Shown here: one piece after another, positions 14,357-22,144 of the stretch
How positions within the stretch are numbered: the first letter of the stretch is position 1
How the letters are laid out: each line of letters starts with the position of its first letter
Origin: CAZYVU01 sp964651435
Lineage (GTDB): Bacteria > Desulfobacterota > Syntrophorhabdia > Syntrophorhabdales > CAYQXL01
Reading direction: 5' to 3'
Length of the DNA: 27,887 nt
Assembly: GCA_964651435.1 (NCBI GenBank)
Contig: CAZYVU010000039.1
Location: 1-27,887 of the forward strand
Notes under the pieces: generated by a model
What the model was told of the DNA's origin: nothing
The model's input: only the letters and a program-made list of their open reading frames with translations
Databases searched by the model: none
Made by a program: the position numbers and the translations under genes

Positions 14357-15370
14357 ATGAAAGAGGCCCTGTTCTATAGGGTACAGGAAGAAATGACGGT
14401 GGAGTGCGGCCTCTGCCGGCACCGGTGTGTTATCGCCGAGGGCAAACGGGGGCTCTGCGGCGTACGCGAAAACCGGCAGGGCACGCTGTACAGCCTCGTC
14501 TACGGCCTTCCCTGCGCATACCACGTGGACCCCATCGAGAAGAAACCGCTGTACCATTTCATGCCCGGCTCACGGGCCTTTTCCATAGCCACAGCGGGCT
14601 GCAACTTTCAGTGCCTCCATTGCCAGAATCACGAGATCTCCCAGCTTCCCCAGGCCGGGGGCTTCATCGACGGCCAGGCCATGGAGCCGCAGGAGGCCCT
14701 GTCCCTGGCCACGAAGTCGGGGTGCAAGAGCATCTCCTTCACCTACACGGAGCCGACGGTCTTCTACGAATATGCCTTTGACATTGCCGTGCTTGCCAAG
14801 AAACAAGGCCTGCTGACGAACTTCGTGACGAACGGATACATCGAGGACGAGCCCCTCGCCTCCATACGCCCCTTTCTGGACGGGGCCAACATCGACCTGA
14901 AGGGCTTTTCCGACACGTTTTACCGCCGCGTCTGCAAGGCGGACTTACACAAGGTGCTCTCCACCATACGGTCATACAAGGCGCTCGGCATCTGGATCGA
15001 AATCACCACCCTCGTCATCCCGGACCACAACGACGGCGACGGGGAGCTCGGGGCCGTGGCCCGCTTCATCAGGGACGAGTTGGGGCCCGAGGCACCGTGG
15101 CACGTCAGCGCCTTCTATCCCACCTATAGACTTCTCGACGCCGGGCGCACCCCTCCGGAGACCCTGCTCAGGGCACGGGACATAGGGCTGGCCGAGGGTC
15201 TGCGGTATGTTTACGTGGGCAACGTCCCCGGTGCCGGCGGCGAAGACACGGTGTGCCACGGCTGCGGAAAAACGGTTATCAAGCGCTACGGGTTCTCCAT
15301 CCTTTCTTACAGCCTGGAAAACGGCCGCTGCGTCTTCTGCGGCACGACCATCGACGGCCTCGGAATGTGA
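14357..15370 (+). CDS. amrS: AmmeMemoRadiSam system radical SAM enzyme
   Basis: A 337-residue radical SAM protein of the AmrS family, whose physiological substrate is not established. An N-terminal Cys cluster (C17, C20, C24, C34) precedes the radical SAM C-x-x-x-C-x-x-C motif at C82, C86 and C89 (G-C-N-F-Q-C-L-H-C-Q-N). The C-terminal C-H-G-C and C-V-F-C pairs look like a zinc ribbon. The family is named for its genomic link with AMMECR1 and Memo proteins; neither is next to it here, though the proteins can be encoded elsewhere or fused. The start has a GAGGG ribosome binding site. It is separated from lon by a 167-bp repeat-rich gap, so cotranscription is uncertain. The stop codon TGA falls within ATGTGACCA, which recurs 24 bp on. 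Confidence 0.93.
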   Translation: MKEALFYRVQEEMTVECGLCRHRCVIAEGKRGLCGVRENRQGTLYSLVYGLPCAYHVDPIEKKPLYHFMPGSRAFSIATAGCNFQCLHCQNHEISQLPQAGGFIDGQAMEPQEALSLATKSGCKSISFTYTEPTVFYEYAFDIAVLAKKQGLLTNFVTNGYIEDEPLASIRPFLDGANIDLKGFSDTFYRRVCKADLHKVLSTIRSYKALGIWIEITTLVIPDHNDGDGELGAVARFIRDELGPEAPWHVSAFYPTYRLLDAGRTPPETLLRARDIGLAEGLRYVYVGNVPGAGGEDTVCHGCGKTVIKRYGFSILSYSLENGRCVFCGTTIDGLGM

Positions 15371-15517
15371 CCATAACCGGCATCTGTATGTGACCACATT
15401 CGGGACCCTCCGCGCTGCCCCTGTGGCCCCGCCGAGCCGTCGGCGCCAACCTTCCGCACCCCCGGCAACGACGGCCTATCGGACCGCTTTCCTATTGTGA
15501 ATTTTTTCATAAGTTCG

Positions 15518-15546
15518 TTGACTTTGCGGGACAATCATTTTACAAT
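15518..15546 (+). promoter_or_regulatory. sigma70-type promoter of hppA
   Basis: TTGACT (15518-15523), a 17-bp spacer and TACAAT (15541-15546): five of six consensus matches in each hexamer with ideal spacing. Predicted start near 15553 gives a leader of about 100 nt before the hppA ATG. Confidence 0.78.
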
Positions 15547-15553
15547 ATGCCGA

Positions 15554-15618
15554 GTGCCGGGGTGGCACATCTTTACACTTATATTATGGATACAGCTCCG
15601 CAAAACACAGTTCTGTGT
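15554..15618 (+). promoter_or_regulatory. hppA 5' leader with two hairpins
   Basis: The predicted transcript begins with GTGCC-ggggt-GGCAC (15554-15568), followed by ACACAG-tt-CTGTGT (15605-15618), 33 bp before the start codon and upstream of the ribosome binding site AAGGAGG. The first may protect the RNA 5' end; the second, nearly palindromic in DNA, could be an operator. No known riboswitch class is recognised. Confidence 0.45.
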
Positions 15619-15651
15619 CAACAAAAATTCCGTTGCAAGGAGGTTATCTTT

Positions 15652-18087
15652 ATGAGCGCACGTAGGTTGTTTATTGCCCTTTGCGTCCTGGCGGGTTCGG
15701 TTCTGCTCATGAGCCCTCTCGCCTTCGCAAGCGAGGCAGACATCGTTCTGCCGGACCTCAGCAAGACATCGTTTACGATTCTTGGAAGCCAGATGGCCGG
15801 TACTTCCATCATGTATTTCGGTTTGCTTGTCTGTATCATCGGCTTGATTTTTGCCGCCATGCAGTATAGCCAGACCAAGAATCTTCCTGCTCACAAATCG
15901 ATGCTTGAGGTGTCAGGGATTATTTGGGAAACCTGTAAATCCTACCTCGCTCAGCAGGGTAAATTCCTCATCATTCTCTGGGTATTGATCGCCGTCTGTA
16001 TGGTCTACTACTTCATGGGCCTTTCCCATGCACCAGTGGGAAATATGATTATTATTCTCGTCTGCTCCATCCTCGGCATCCTCGGCTCCTACGGCGTTGC
16101 CTGGTTCGGCATGAGAATCAATACGATGGCCAACTCCCGCACGGCCTTCGCCTCGCTGTCCAGCAAGCCGGTCAACGTCGTCAACATTCCGCTGACCTCC
16201 GGTATGAGCGTGGGCCTACTCCTTGTGAGCGTCGAACTCTTTTTTATGATCTGTATCCTTGTGTTCCTGCCGAAAGAACTGGTGGGACCGAGCTTCATCG
16301 GCTTCGCCATCGGTGAGTCCCTGGGCGCAAGCGCACTGAGAATCGCCGGCGGTATCTTTACGAAGATCGCCGACATCGGCAGCGACCTCATGAAGATCGT
16401 CTTCCATCTTCCCGAAGACGACCCGAAGAACCCCGGTGTCATCGCCGACTGTACGGGCGACAATGCCGGCGACAGCGTCGGACCTACCGCTGACGGTTTC
16501 GAGACTTACGGCGTCACCGGCGTTGCCCTCGTCACCTTCCTGGCCCTCGCCCTGGCGGCCAACCCCATCATGTCGGGCATCCTGATCATCTGGATATTCG
16601 CAATGCGTATCTTCATGATCCTTACTTCACTTGTTTCCTACTTCATCAACCGCGCCATCACGGCCTCCGTCTACGGCGACAAGAAGAAGTTCGACTTTGA
16701 GCAGCCTTTGACGAACCTCGTGTGGATCACCTCGGCAATCTCCATCATCGTCACCTTCTGGGCAAGCTACGTGCTGCTCGGAAACCTCAGTGACTATCCC
16801 GGCCTCTGGTGGGCCCTGGCAATCATCATCTCCTGCGGCACCATCGCAGGCGCGCTGATTCCCGAGTTTACCAAGGTATTCACCAGCACAAAATCCCGCC
16901 ACGTGCAGGAGTGCGTCAGCGCTGCCCGCCACGGCGGTGCATCCCTCGACATCCTCTCCGGTTTTGTAGCCGGTAACTTCTCCGCTTTTTGGGAAGGGCT
17001 TGTTATCCTGGTCCTCATGTTCGTCGCCTACCTCGTATCGCAGCATGCATCCATCATCGCCATCATGCCCAAGGAGTTCGCCTTCGCCGCGCCGGTCTTT
17101 GCATTCGGTCTTGTGGCATTCGGCTTCCTCGGCATGGGCCCCGTAACGATCGCCGTCGATTCCTACGGCCCTGTCTCCGACAACGCACAGTCGGTCTATG
17201 AGCTTTCGAGGATTGAATCCATTCCGAACATTGCCCAGGAGATTAAGAAGGACTTCGGCTTCAACCCTGATTTCGACAACGGCAAGGACCTCCTCGAAGA
17301 GGCGGACGGTGCCGGCAATACCTTCAAGGCAACGGCAAAGCCAGTACTTATCGGTACGGCCGTCGTCGGCGCCACCACTATGGTCTTCGGCATCATCATC
17401 CTGCTGGAGAATATGTATAAGAACGTTATCGCCAAGCTGAGCCTGGTGCAGCCCGAGATCATTTTGGGCCTCCTCATGGGCGGCGCCGTCATTTACTGGT
17501 TCACCGGCGCAGCAACCCAGGCCGTTACCACGGGTGCCTACCGGGCAGTTGTTTTTATCAAGAAGAACATCAATCTCGATAAGGCAGAGGCTTCCATCGA
17601 AGACTCCAAGGAAGTTGTGAAGATTTGCACCCAGTATGCCCAGAAGGGTATGATCAACATCTTCATCGTCGTCTTCTTCCTGGCCTTGGCTCTGTCCTTT
17701 TTCAACCCCTATTTCTTCATCGGCTACCTCGTCGGCATCGCCTTCTTCGGTCTCTTCCAGGCCATCTTCATGGCCAACGCCGGTGGTGCTTGGGACAATG
17801 CGAAGAAGATCGTCGAGGTCGACCTGAAAGAGAAGGGCACGCCCCTCCACGAGGCGACCGTTGTCGGCGATACCGTCGGCGACCCCTTCAAGGATACATC
17901 TTCCGTCTCCATGAACCCCGTTATTAAGTTCACCACCCTCTTTGGCCTGCTGGCCACAGAGATCGCCGTGACCATGCAGTCACAGAGCCTGAAAACCGGC
18001 CTCGGCATTGTGTTCCTCGTCGTGGCACTGGTCTTCATTTATCGTTCATTCTACAGCATGCGGATCGGCGACGAGAAGCTCGAGTAG
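15652..18087 (+). CDS. hppA: membrane-bound ion-pumping pyrophosphatase
   Basis: An 811-residue integral membrane pump that hydrolyses PPi to drive H+ (or Na+) across the cytoplasmic membrane. The ATG at 15652 follows AAGGAGG with 8-nt spacing. The N-terminus resembles a signal peptide (M-S-A-R-R-L-F to A-F-A-S-E-A), followed by about 16 membrane helices. Active-site motifs are present: F-T-K-I-A-D-I-G-S-D (236-245, usually Y-T-K-A-A-D-V-G-A-D), E-D-D-P-K-N-P, and V-V-G-D-T-V-G-D-P-F-K-D-T-S near 738-752. The central motif is divergent: D-C-T-G-D-N-A-G-D-S-V-G-P-T-A-D-G-F-E-T-Y, where most families read [21 protein letters not shown], yet all Asp residues remain. Lys559 in G-N-T-F-K-A fits the K+-independent type, so H+ pumping is favoured. 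It is monocistronic, with its own promoter and terminator. Confidence 0.94.
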   Translation: MSARRLFIALCVLAGSVLLMSPLAFASEADIVLPDLSKTSFTILGSQMAGTSIMYFGLLVCIIGLIFAAMQYSQTKNLPAHKSMLEVSGIIWETCKSYLAQQGKFLIILWVLIAVCMVYYFMGLSHAPVGNMIIILVCSILGILGSYGVAWFGMRINTMANSRTAFASLSSKPVNVVNIPLTSGMSVGLLLVSVELFFMICILVFLPKELVGPSFIGFAIGESLGASALRIAGGIFTKIADIGSDLMKIVFHLPEDDPKNPGVIADCTGDNAGDSVGPTADGFETYGVTGVALVTFLALALAANPIMSGILIIWIFAMRIFMILTSLVSYFINRAITASVYGDKKKFDFEQPLTNLVWITSAISIIVTFWASYVLLGNLSDYPGLWWALAIIISCGTIAGALIPEFTKVFTSTKSRHVQECVSAARHGGASLDILSGFVAGNFSAFWEGLVILVLMFVAYLVSQHASIIAIMPKEFAFAAPVFAFGLVAFGFLGMGPVTIAVDSYGPVSDNAQSVYELSRIESIPNIAQEIKKDFGFNPDFDNGKDLLEEADGAGNTFKATAKPVLIGTAVVGATTMVFGIIILLENMYKNVIAKLSLVQPEIILGLLMGGAVIYWFTGAATQAVTTGAYRAVVFIKKNINLDKAEASIEDSKEVVKICTQYAQKGMINIFIVVFFLALALSFFNPYFFIGYLVGIAFFGLFQAIFMANAGGAWDNAKKIVEVDLKEKGTPLHEATVVGDTVGDPFKDTSSVSMNPVIKFTTLFGLLATEIAVTMQSQSLKTGLGIVFLVVALVFIYRSFYSMRIGDEKLE

Positions 18088-18115
18088 AACAGCGACATTG
18101 ACCCTGCAAACCAAA

Positions 18116-18143
18116 AGCGCCCCGGAGACGGGGCGCTTTTTTT
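18116..18143 (+). terminator. rho-independent terminator of hppA
   Basis: Perfect 8-bp stem AGCGCCCC/GGGGCGCT (18116-18123, 18130-18137) with a 6-nt loop, followed by a run of seven T (18137-18143). It lies 28 bp after the hppA stop codon. Confidence 0.95.
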
Positions 18144-18238
18144 CGCGCCGGCCGGGGGCACTCCTCAATCCGGGCAGAACTCATCGCCCTCCCAGCGTCG
18201 GGGTCGGATAGCCGGCTAATCCGCTTGTACAGCCTTCC

Positions 18239-18275
18239 TGGATGGGAATATTGACAATTGAAGATGTGACCCCGG
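18239..18275 (-). repeat. 37-bp REP-like repeat, copy 2
   Basis: Differs from 10193-10229 at a single position. On the minus strand it starts CCGGGGTCACATCTTC directly after the TAA stop of the B3/B4-domain gene, so a GGGGTCA element again abuts a gene 3' end in sense orientation. Confidence 0.87.
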
Positions 18276-18977
18276 TTAGGGTGGGGTGAATTCCGTTGAC
18301 CTGTGCCCGGCCGCGAGCATGTCCCGATGGGTGATGCGGCCGTAGCCGTTGCGCGTCAGGGCAACCTCAAAGTCGGCCATAAGGGCCTCACAGAGCCCCG
18401 GCTTAAGGCCACCCATGACGTCGATGGGGATGAAAAGGGATGTGGTGTGGGCCGTCACCTTGTCTTTGTCGCATTGGCGCCAGACCCACCGCCGCGTCAG
18501 CACTTCTTCTCCGTCCCTGTAGATCACCTCGTCCCTGTCGGCCACCTCGCTCCCCCCTCCGTCCATGGGGGCGAAAGGCTCCGTGCCCTGGGCGAAGCAG
18601 AGGGCCAGATCACCCTCCAGGGGGGCCAGGGCGTGCCCTCCCATGGGCACCAGGTGCCTGAGCGATAGGGCGTTGTACAGGTCCACCAGGGGGTTGATGC
18701 GGGGAAATCCGCCGCCCTTCAGCGCCCTCCTCAGCAGGGCCTCTATGGAGCTGTAGTACTTCGATGCCGATACCCCCAGCTTTGTGAAAGCCTCGCGCCA
18801 GACACGAACGTGCGGGTGGTCCTGTGGCTTTTCATAAGGGAAGGAGGACCTAAGGCCCTCCAGGACGGCCTCAAGCTCGTCCTCCCCGTATCGCGTGTTG
18901 TCGACGGCGCAGATGAGGACGCCGATGGTCAGTCCCGGAAACATGTCGAAGAGTCTCTCCTCCACGGCAAATTGCAT
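18276..18977 (-). CDS. B3/B4 (PheRS beta-like tRNA-binding) domain protein
   Basis: A 234-residue protein that is essentially one B3/B4 domain (PF03483), as found in the phenylalanyl-tRNA synthetase beta chain but here free-standing. I chose the ATG at 18977 because GGAGGGG lies 5 nt upstream and the family begins with this segment (M-Q-F-A-V-E-E-R-L-F-D-M-F-P-G). Family marks: V-W-R-E-A-F-T-K-L-G (about 80-89), S-S-I-E-A-L-L-R-R (about 98-106), R-I-N-P-L-V-D-L-Y-N-A-L-S-L (about 115-128), V-P-M-G-G-H near 132, and R-R-W-V-W-R-Q. Stand-alone members have no settled function; trans-editing of mischarged tRNA or binding of an amino-acid-like ligand has been considered. It follows the caspase-like gene after 131 bp on the same strand. 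Its stop codon adjoins a REP-like repeat. Confidence 0.87.
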   Translation of the reverse strand: MQFAVEERLFDMFPGLTIGVLICAVDNTRYGEDELEAVLEGLRSSFPYEKPQDHPHVRVWREAFTKLGVSASKYYSSIEALLRRALKGGGFPRINPLVDLYNALSLRHLVPMGGHALAPLEGDLALCFAQGTEPFAPMDGGGSEVADRDEVIYRDGEEVLTRRWVWRQCDKDKVTAHTTSLFIPIDVMGGLKPGLCEALMADFEVALTRNGYGRITHRDMLAAGHRSTEFTPP

Positions 18978-19108
18978 CCTACCCCTCCAATCCCAACGGT
19001 ATTCGACGCCCCGGAACCACCGCTGCGGAACCCCTCCTCCCACCACCGGCGGCGCCCATGAGCGGCCGCCTATGTTTTTACCCGGTTCCTATCGGTAAGG
19101 CAAGTATT

Positions 19109-19942
19109 TTATGCGAGGACGTTCTTCTTTGTCTCTGCCTTCCTGCACTCCAGTTGGGGAACCTGATCAAAGCCGTTGAACTTCAGCGAGGCCCGCACCC
19201 GCTTGAGGAGCTCGCCCCGTGCCACACTGCCGTTCGCATCCCTGAGATGCTTACAGAAATAGTAGGTGAAGGCGCCGTTGTAGCTGCCCCCGATCTTGGC
19301 GTCCGCCGACGTCTGGTTGGCCCGGCAGCCCGTGAAGAGCACATGGTTGATGGCGTCCTCCTTCACCTTGCCCGGGTTGGACCCCTCAAGCAGGCGCCGC
19401 ACAGGCAGGTCCTCCTCGTTTCGGCAGAGGATGTCCATGGGCGGCTCGAGAAAGCGGGACGACATGGCCATCTCCTGCGGTAAGCTCCCCATGCCGAATG
19501 CCTGCCGGGTACCTGTGCCCGAGTGGCAACTGTCCAGAATGACCTCGCAGTTGGCCTCCGCCGGCACCTTTGCAAGGACCTCCCGCAGCTCGTCGTCGGT
19601 GATGTAGGGGCCGTCCCAGTCCATGTCGTAGGGGCACAGGATCTCGTCAAGGCGATCCTTCAGCTCGTCTCCGTCCCGGTCACGTACCTGTGATCCGTGT
19701 CCCGAAAAATGGAACAGCAACTGGTCCCCTGCCCCAGCACCCTTCACGAGCCACCTGAGCCGCTCAAGTATGGCAGCCTTCGTGGCCCGCTGGTCGATAA
19801 CCATGCGGATATTCGGCACGGTGAAGCCGAAGTACTTGAGGAGAACGTCCCGCACGTTCGTCACGTCGTTGACGCACCCCTGCAGGTCCGCGCCCGCCAT
19901 CCTGTATCTGTTGATCCCCACCAGTAAAGCCCGTCGCTTCAT
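19109..19942 (-). CDS. caspase-family protease (metacaspase-like, peptidase C14)
   Basis: A 277-residue protein from the ATG at 19942, which has GGGAGG about 8 nt upstream and begins M-K-R-R-A-L-L-V-G-I-N-R-Y, the usual first strand of the caspase p20 fold. The catalytic dyad is His82 (F-S-G-H-G-S-Q) and Cys139 (I-L-D-S-C-H-S-G-T). Between them is an acidic stretch (D-R-D-G-D-E and Y-D-M-D-W-D-G-P-Y-I-T-D-D-E-L) like that of metacaspases, which cleave after Arg or Lys, often with Ca2+. There is no signal peptide, membrane helix or fused effector domain, so it is a minimal, cytoplasmic form. Bacterial relatives act in stress responses and, in some systems, in phage defence, but no gasdermin, CBASS or CRISPR gene is near. 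Its target is unknown. Confidence 0.9.
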   Translation of the reverse strand: MKRRALLVGINRYRMAGADLQGCVNDVTNVRDVLLKYFGFTVPNIRMVIDQRATKAAILERLRWLVKGAGAGDQLLFHFSGHGSQVRDRDGDELKDRLDEILCPYDMDWDGPYITDDELREVLAKVPAEANCEVILDSCHSGTGTRQAFGMGSLPQEMAMSSRFLEPPMDILCRNEEDLPVRRLLEGSNPGKVKEDAINHVLFTGCRANQTSADAKIGGSYNGAFTYYFCKHLRDANGSVARGELLKRVRASLKFNGFDQVPQLECRKAETKKNVLA

Positions 19943-20041
19943 GTTCCAGCCTCCCTGTCTTTTTGGATATTGTATACAGGAACGGGCAGGCGGCGCTGTG
20001 ACGGAGGTCACGGAGGGAAATGGGAGAAGATGAGAAGCACA

Positions 20042-20105
20042 GTAATTGGGTAATTGAGTGATTGAGTAAATGGAAAATAGTAAATGGGAGAAAACGAGTA
20101 ATTGG
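20042..20105. repeat. degenerate 8-bp repeats, GTAATTGR
   Basis: GTAATTGG, GTAATTGA, GTGATTGA and GTAAATGG are contiguous (20042-20073), with related units at 20080-20087 and 20098-20105. They occupy the gap between the atp terminator and the caspase-like gene and artificially lengthen the open frame of the latter. Confidence 0.7.
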
Positions 20106-20123
20106 CTGTTAACCAAACAAACT

Positions 20124-20158
20124 TTTAAAGAAAAGAGGCTCCTGGTCTGGAGCCTCTT
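20124..20158 (-). terminator. rho-independent terminator of the atp operon
   Basis: Perfect 10-bp stem AAGAGGCTCC/GGAGCCTCTT (20133-20142, 20149-20158) with a 6-nt loop. On the minus strand it is followed by a T-rich tract reading TTCTTTAAAA. It lies 35 bp beyond the atpC stop codon. Confidence 0.9.
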
Positions 20159-20193
20159 GCGCTCAATCTAAAAAATCGCTGCCTCTATTGGGC

Positions 20194-20604
20194 CTATAGA
20201 CGGGCCTTTGCTGCCACGCCGATCTTGGCGATGGCCCTCAGAAGCGCCAGCTCCATGAGCCGGTATGCCATCGAATCCATCTCCAGCGTCTTCAGGGCCT
20301 CCTCCGCCTCTGCGGCCTCGGCCTTCGCCCTCTCCAGGTCGATCTCTGCTGCGAAATCACCACTGCTTACGAGGAAAAGCACCTTGTCCTCCGCCACCTC
20401 CATGTACCCGCCGCCGGTGGCGATGAGCTTCGTCTCGTTGTCCTTCGTGTACCGGATCTCCCCGATACCGATGGTCGTGAGAAACTGGGTATGGCCCGGA
20501 AGAATGCCAAACTCTCCGTAGGTGCCCCGCGCCTCGACCATGTCCACATCATCATGAACCATGACCCGGGTCGGGGTGATTATTTCGAGGCTCAGCCTGT
20601 CCAC
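20194..20604 (-). CDS. atpC: F1 ATP synthase epsilon subunit
   Basis: A 136-residue central-stalk subunit that links gamma to the c-ring and can inhibit ATP hydrolysis. The N-terminal beta-sandwich (about 1-85) includes L-E-I-I-T-P-T-R and G-E-F-G-I-L-P-G-H; a helical hairpin rich in Ala and Glu (about 88-133) follows. Translation starts at a GTG with AGGAG 7 nt upstream, only 2 nt after the atpD stop codon, so the two are probably coupled. It is the last gene of the operon, before a strong terminator. Confidence 0.95.
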   Translation of the reverse strand: MDRLSLEIITPTRVMVHDDVDMVEARGTYGEFGILPGHTQFLTTIGIGEIRYTKDNETKLIATGGGYMEVAEDKVLFLVSSGDFAAEIDLERAKAEAAEAEEALKTLEMDSMAYRLMELALLRAIAKIGVAAKARL

Positions 20605-20606
20605 GG

Positions 20607-22025
20607 TTATTCTCCTGTCAGTCTACGGGCGTTCTCTACTGCCTCTTCTATGGTGCCGACCATGTAGAATGCCTGTTCCGGCAGTTCGTCATGCTTGCCT
20701 TCGCAAATCTCTTTAAAGCCCCTGATCGTATCCTTCAGGGCAACATACCGTCCCTCCTGGCCCGTAAAGGCCTCGGCGACGAAGAAGGGCTGGGACAGGA
20801 ATCTCTGGATCCTTCTCGCCCTGGCGACGACCATCTTGTCCTCTTCCGAAAGCTCGTCCATACCGAGGATGGCGATGATATCCTGGAGGTCTTTGTACTT
20901 CTGCAGAATCCTCTGCACCTCACGGGCTACGGCGTAATGCTCTTCACCGACTATATGCGGGTCGAGGATACGGCTTGTGGAGTCCAGAGGGTCGACGGCC
21001 GGGTAGATGCCAAGCTCGGAGATCTGCCGTGAAAGAACCGTTGTCGCATCGAGGTGCGCAAACGTCGTCGCAGGCGCCGGGTCCGTAAGGTCGTCTGCAG
21101 GTACGTAAACGGCCTGAACCGATGTGATGGAGCCCCGCAGCGTCGATGTGATCCGCTCTTCGAGCTCCCCAAGGTCTGTTGCAAGGGTGGGCTGATAACC
21201 GACTGCCGACGGCATACGTCCGAGAAGTGCCGACACCTCGGAGTTGGCCTGCGTGAACCGGTAGATGTTATCGATGAAGAGCAGCACGTCCTGGCCTTCC
21301 TCGTCCCGGAAGTATTCGGCCGCCGTCAGAGCCGTAAGGCCGATACGGGCGCGAGCGCCCGGGACCTCCGTCATCTGGCCGTAGATAAGGGCGCATTTGT
21401 CGAGAACGCCCGACTCTTTCATTTCGAGCCAGAGGTCGTTTCCCTCCCTCGTACGCTCACCCACGCCGCCGAAGACTGAGATACCGCCGTGGTGCATGGC
21501 GATGTTGTGGATCATCTCCATGATGACAACCGTCTTACCGACGCCTGCGCCACCGAAGAGGCCGACCTTGCCGCCCTTTGAGTACGGCTCCAGCAGGTCG
21601 ATGACCTTAACGCCCGTTTCGAGCAGCTCAACCTTCGTGTTCTGCATGGTCAGACTCGGCGCCGGCCGGTGGATCGGATAGACCTTTTCCATGCTCAGCG
21701 TCGGACCGTTGTCGACAGGTGCGCCGATAACGTTGAGCACCCGGCCCAGGATCTCGTTACCCACGGGGATGGTGATCTGCGTCCCCTTGTAGATTCCCTC
21801 CTGGCCGCGGAGAAGTCCGTCCGTGGTCTCCATGGCCACGCACCGAACCGTGCTGTCACCGATATGCTGTGCCACCTCCAGAATGAGGTTCTGCGGCTTA
21901 TCGTTAATTGTGGGGTTGGTTACGTATATGGCGCCATAGATCGGCGGAAGGCTATCGGCGGGGAACCGCACGTCCACAACGGTGCCGATGACCTGTACAA
22001 TCTTTCCTGAAACCTCCACGTTCAT
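20607..22025 (-). CDS. atpD: F1 ATP synthase beta subunit
   Basis: A 472-residue catalytic subunit. The P-loop G-G-A-G-V-G-K-T-V-V and the downstream G-E-R-T-R-E-G-N-D-L segment are intact, as are A-L-L-G-R-M-P-S-A-V-G-Y-Q-P-T-L and the DELSEED-type sequence D-E-L-S-E-E-D-K-M near residues 390-400 that contacts gamma. Length is normal. An ideal AAGGAGG lies upstream of the ATG, preceded by two hairpins in the 119-bp gap after atpG. Confidence 0.98.
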   Translation of the reverse strand: MNVEVSGKIVQVIGTVVDVRFPADSLPPIYGAIYVTNPTINDKPQNLILEVAQHIGDSTVRCVAMETTDGLLRGQEGIYKGTQITIPVGNEILGRVLNVIGAPVDNGPTLSMEKVYPIHRPAPSLTMQNTKVELLETGVKVIDLLEPYSKGGKVGLFGGAGVGKTVVIMEMIHNIAMHHGGISVFGGVGERTREGNDLWLEMKESGVLDKCALIYGQMTEVPGARARIGLTALTAAEYFRDEEGQDVLLFIDNIYRFTQANSEVSALLGRMPSAVGYQPTLATDLGELEERITSTLRGSITSVQAVYVPADDLTDPAPATTFAHLDATTVLSRQISELGIYPAVDPLDSTSRILDPHIVGEEHYAVAREVQRILQKYKDLQDIIAILGMDELSEEDKMVVARARRIQRFLSQPFFVAEAFTGQEGRYVALKDTIRGFKEICEGKHDELPEQAFYMVGTIEEAVENARRLTGE

Positions 22026-22048
22026 GGGAATCCTCCTTTATCGCATAG

Positions 22049-22121
22049 CGCTCTGCCGAAATTACAGAGCGTTTGTATCCATTGTTGGCCCTCGGCGCCC
22101 CGATATTAGCTGCGCACCGAG
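22049..22121 (-). promoter_or_regulatory. two hairpins in the atpG-atpD intercistronic region
   Basis: A perfect 7-bp stem CGCTCTG/CAGAGCG (22049-22055 with 22065-22071) sits just upstream of the atpD ribosome binding site. A second stem pairs CTCGG (22091-22095) with CCGAG (22117-22121) and can extend through a G-U pair. This is the longest gap in the atp operon. A role in raising beta-subunit translation is inferred. Confidence 0.5.
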
Positions 22122-22144
22122 CGCCCTGTTCTCCGGACGACGGC

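Noticed and set aside
15547..15651. 35-residue N-terminal extension of HppA from an ATG at 15547
   Set aside because: That ATG overlaps the promoter region and lacks a ribosome binding site; the ATG at 15652 has AAGGAGG and a normal membrane N-terminus.
16627..17850. 407-residue open frame antisense to hppA
   Set aside because: Shadow frame over a highly conserved pump gene; composition is acidic and low-complexity with no recognisable domain.
19943..20116. 58-residue N-terminal extension of the caspase-like protein
   Set aside because: It would be translated from the GTAATTGR repeats; the ATG at 19942 has a good ribosome binding site and matches the family N-terminus.
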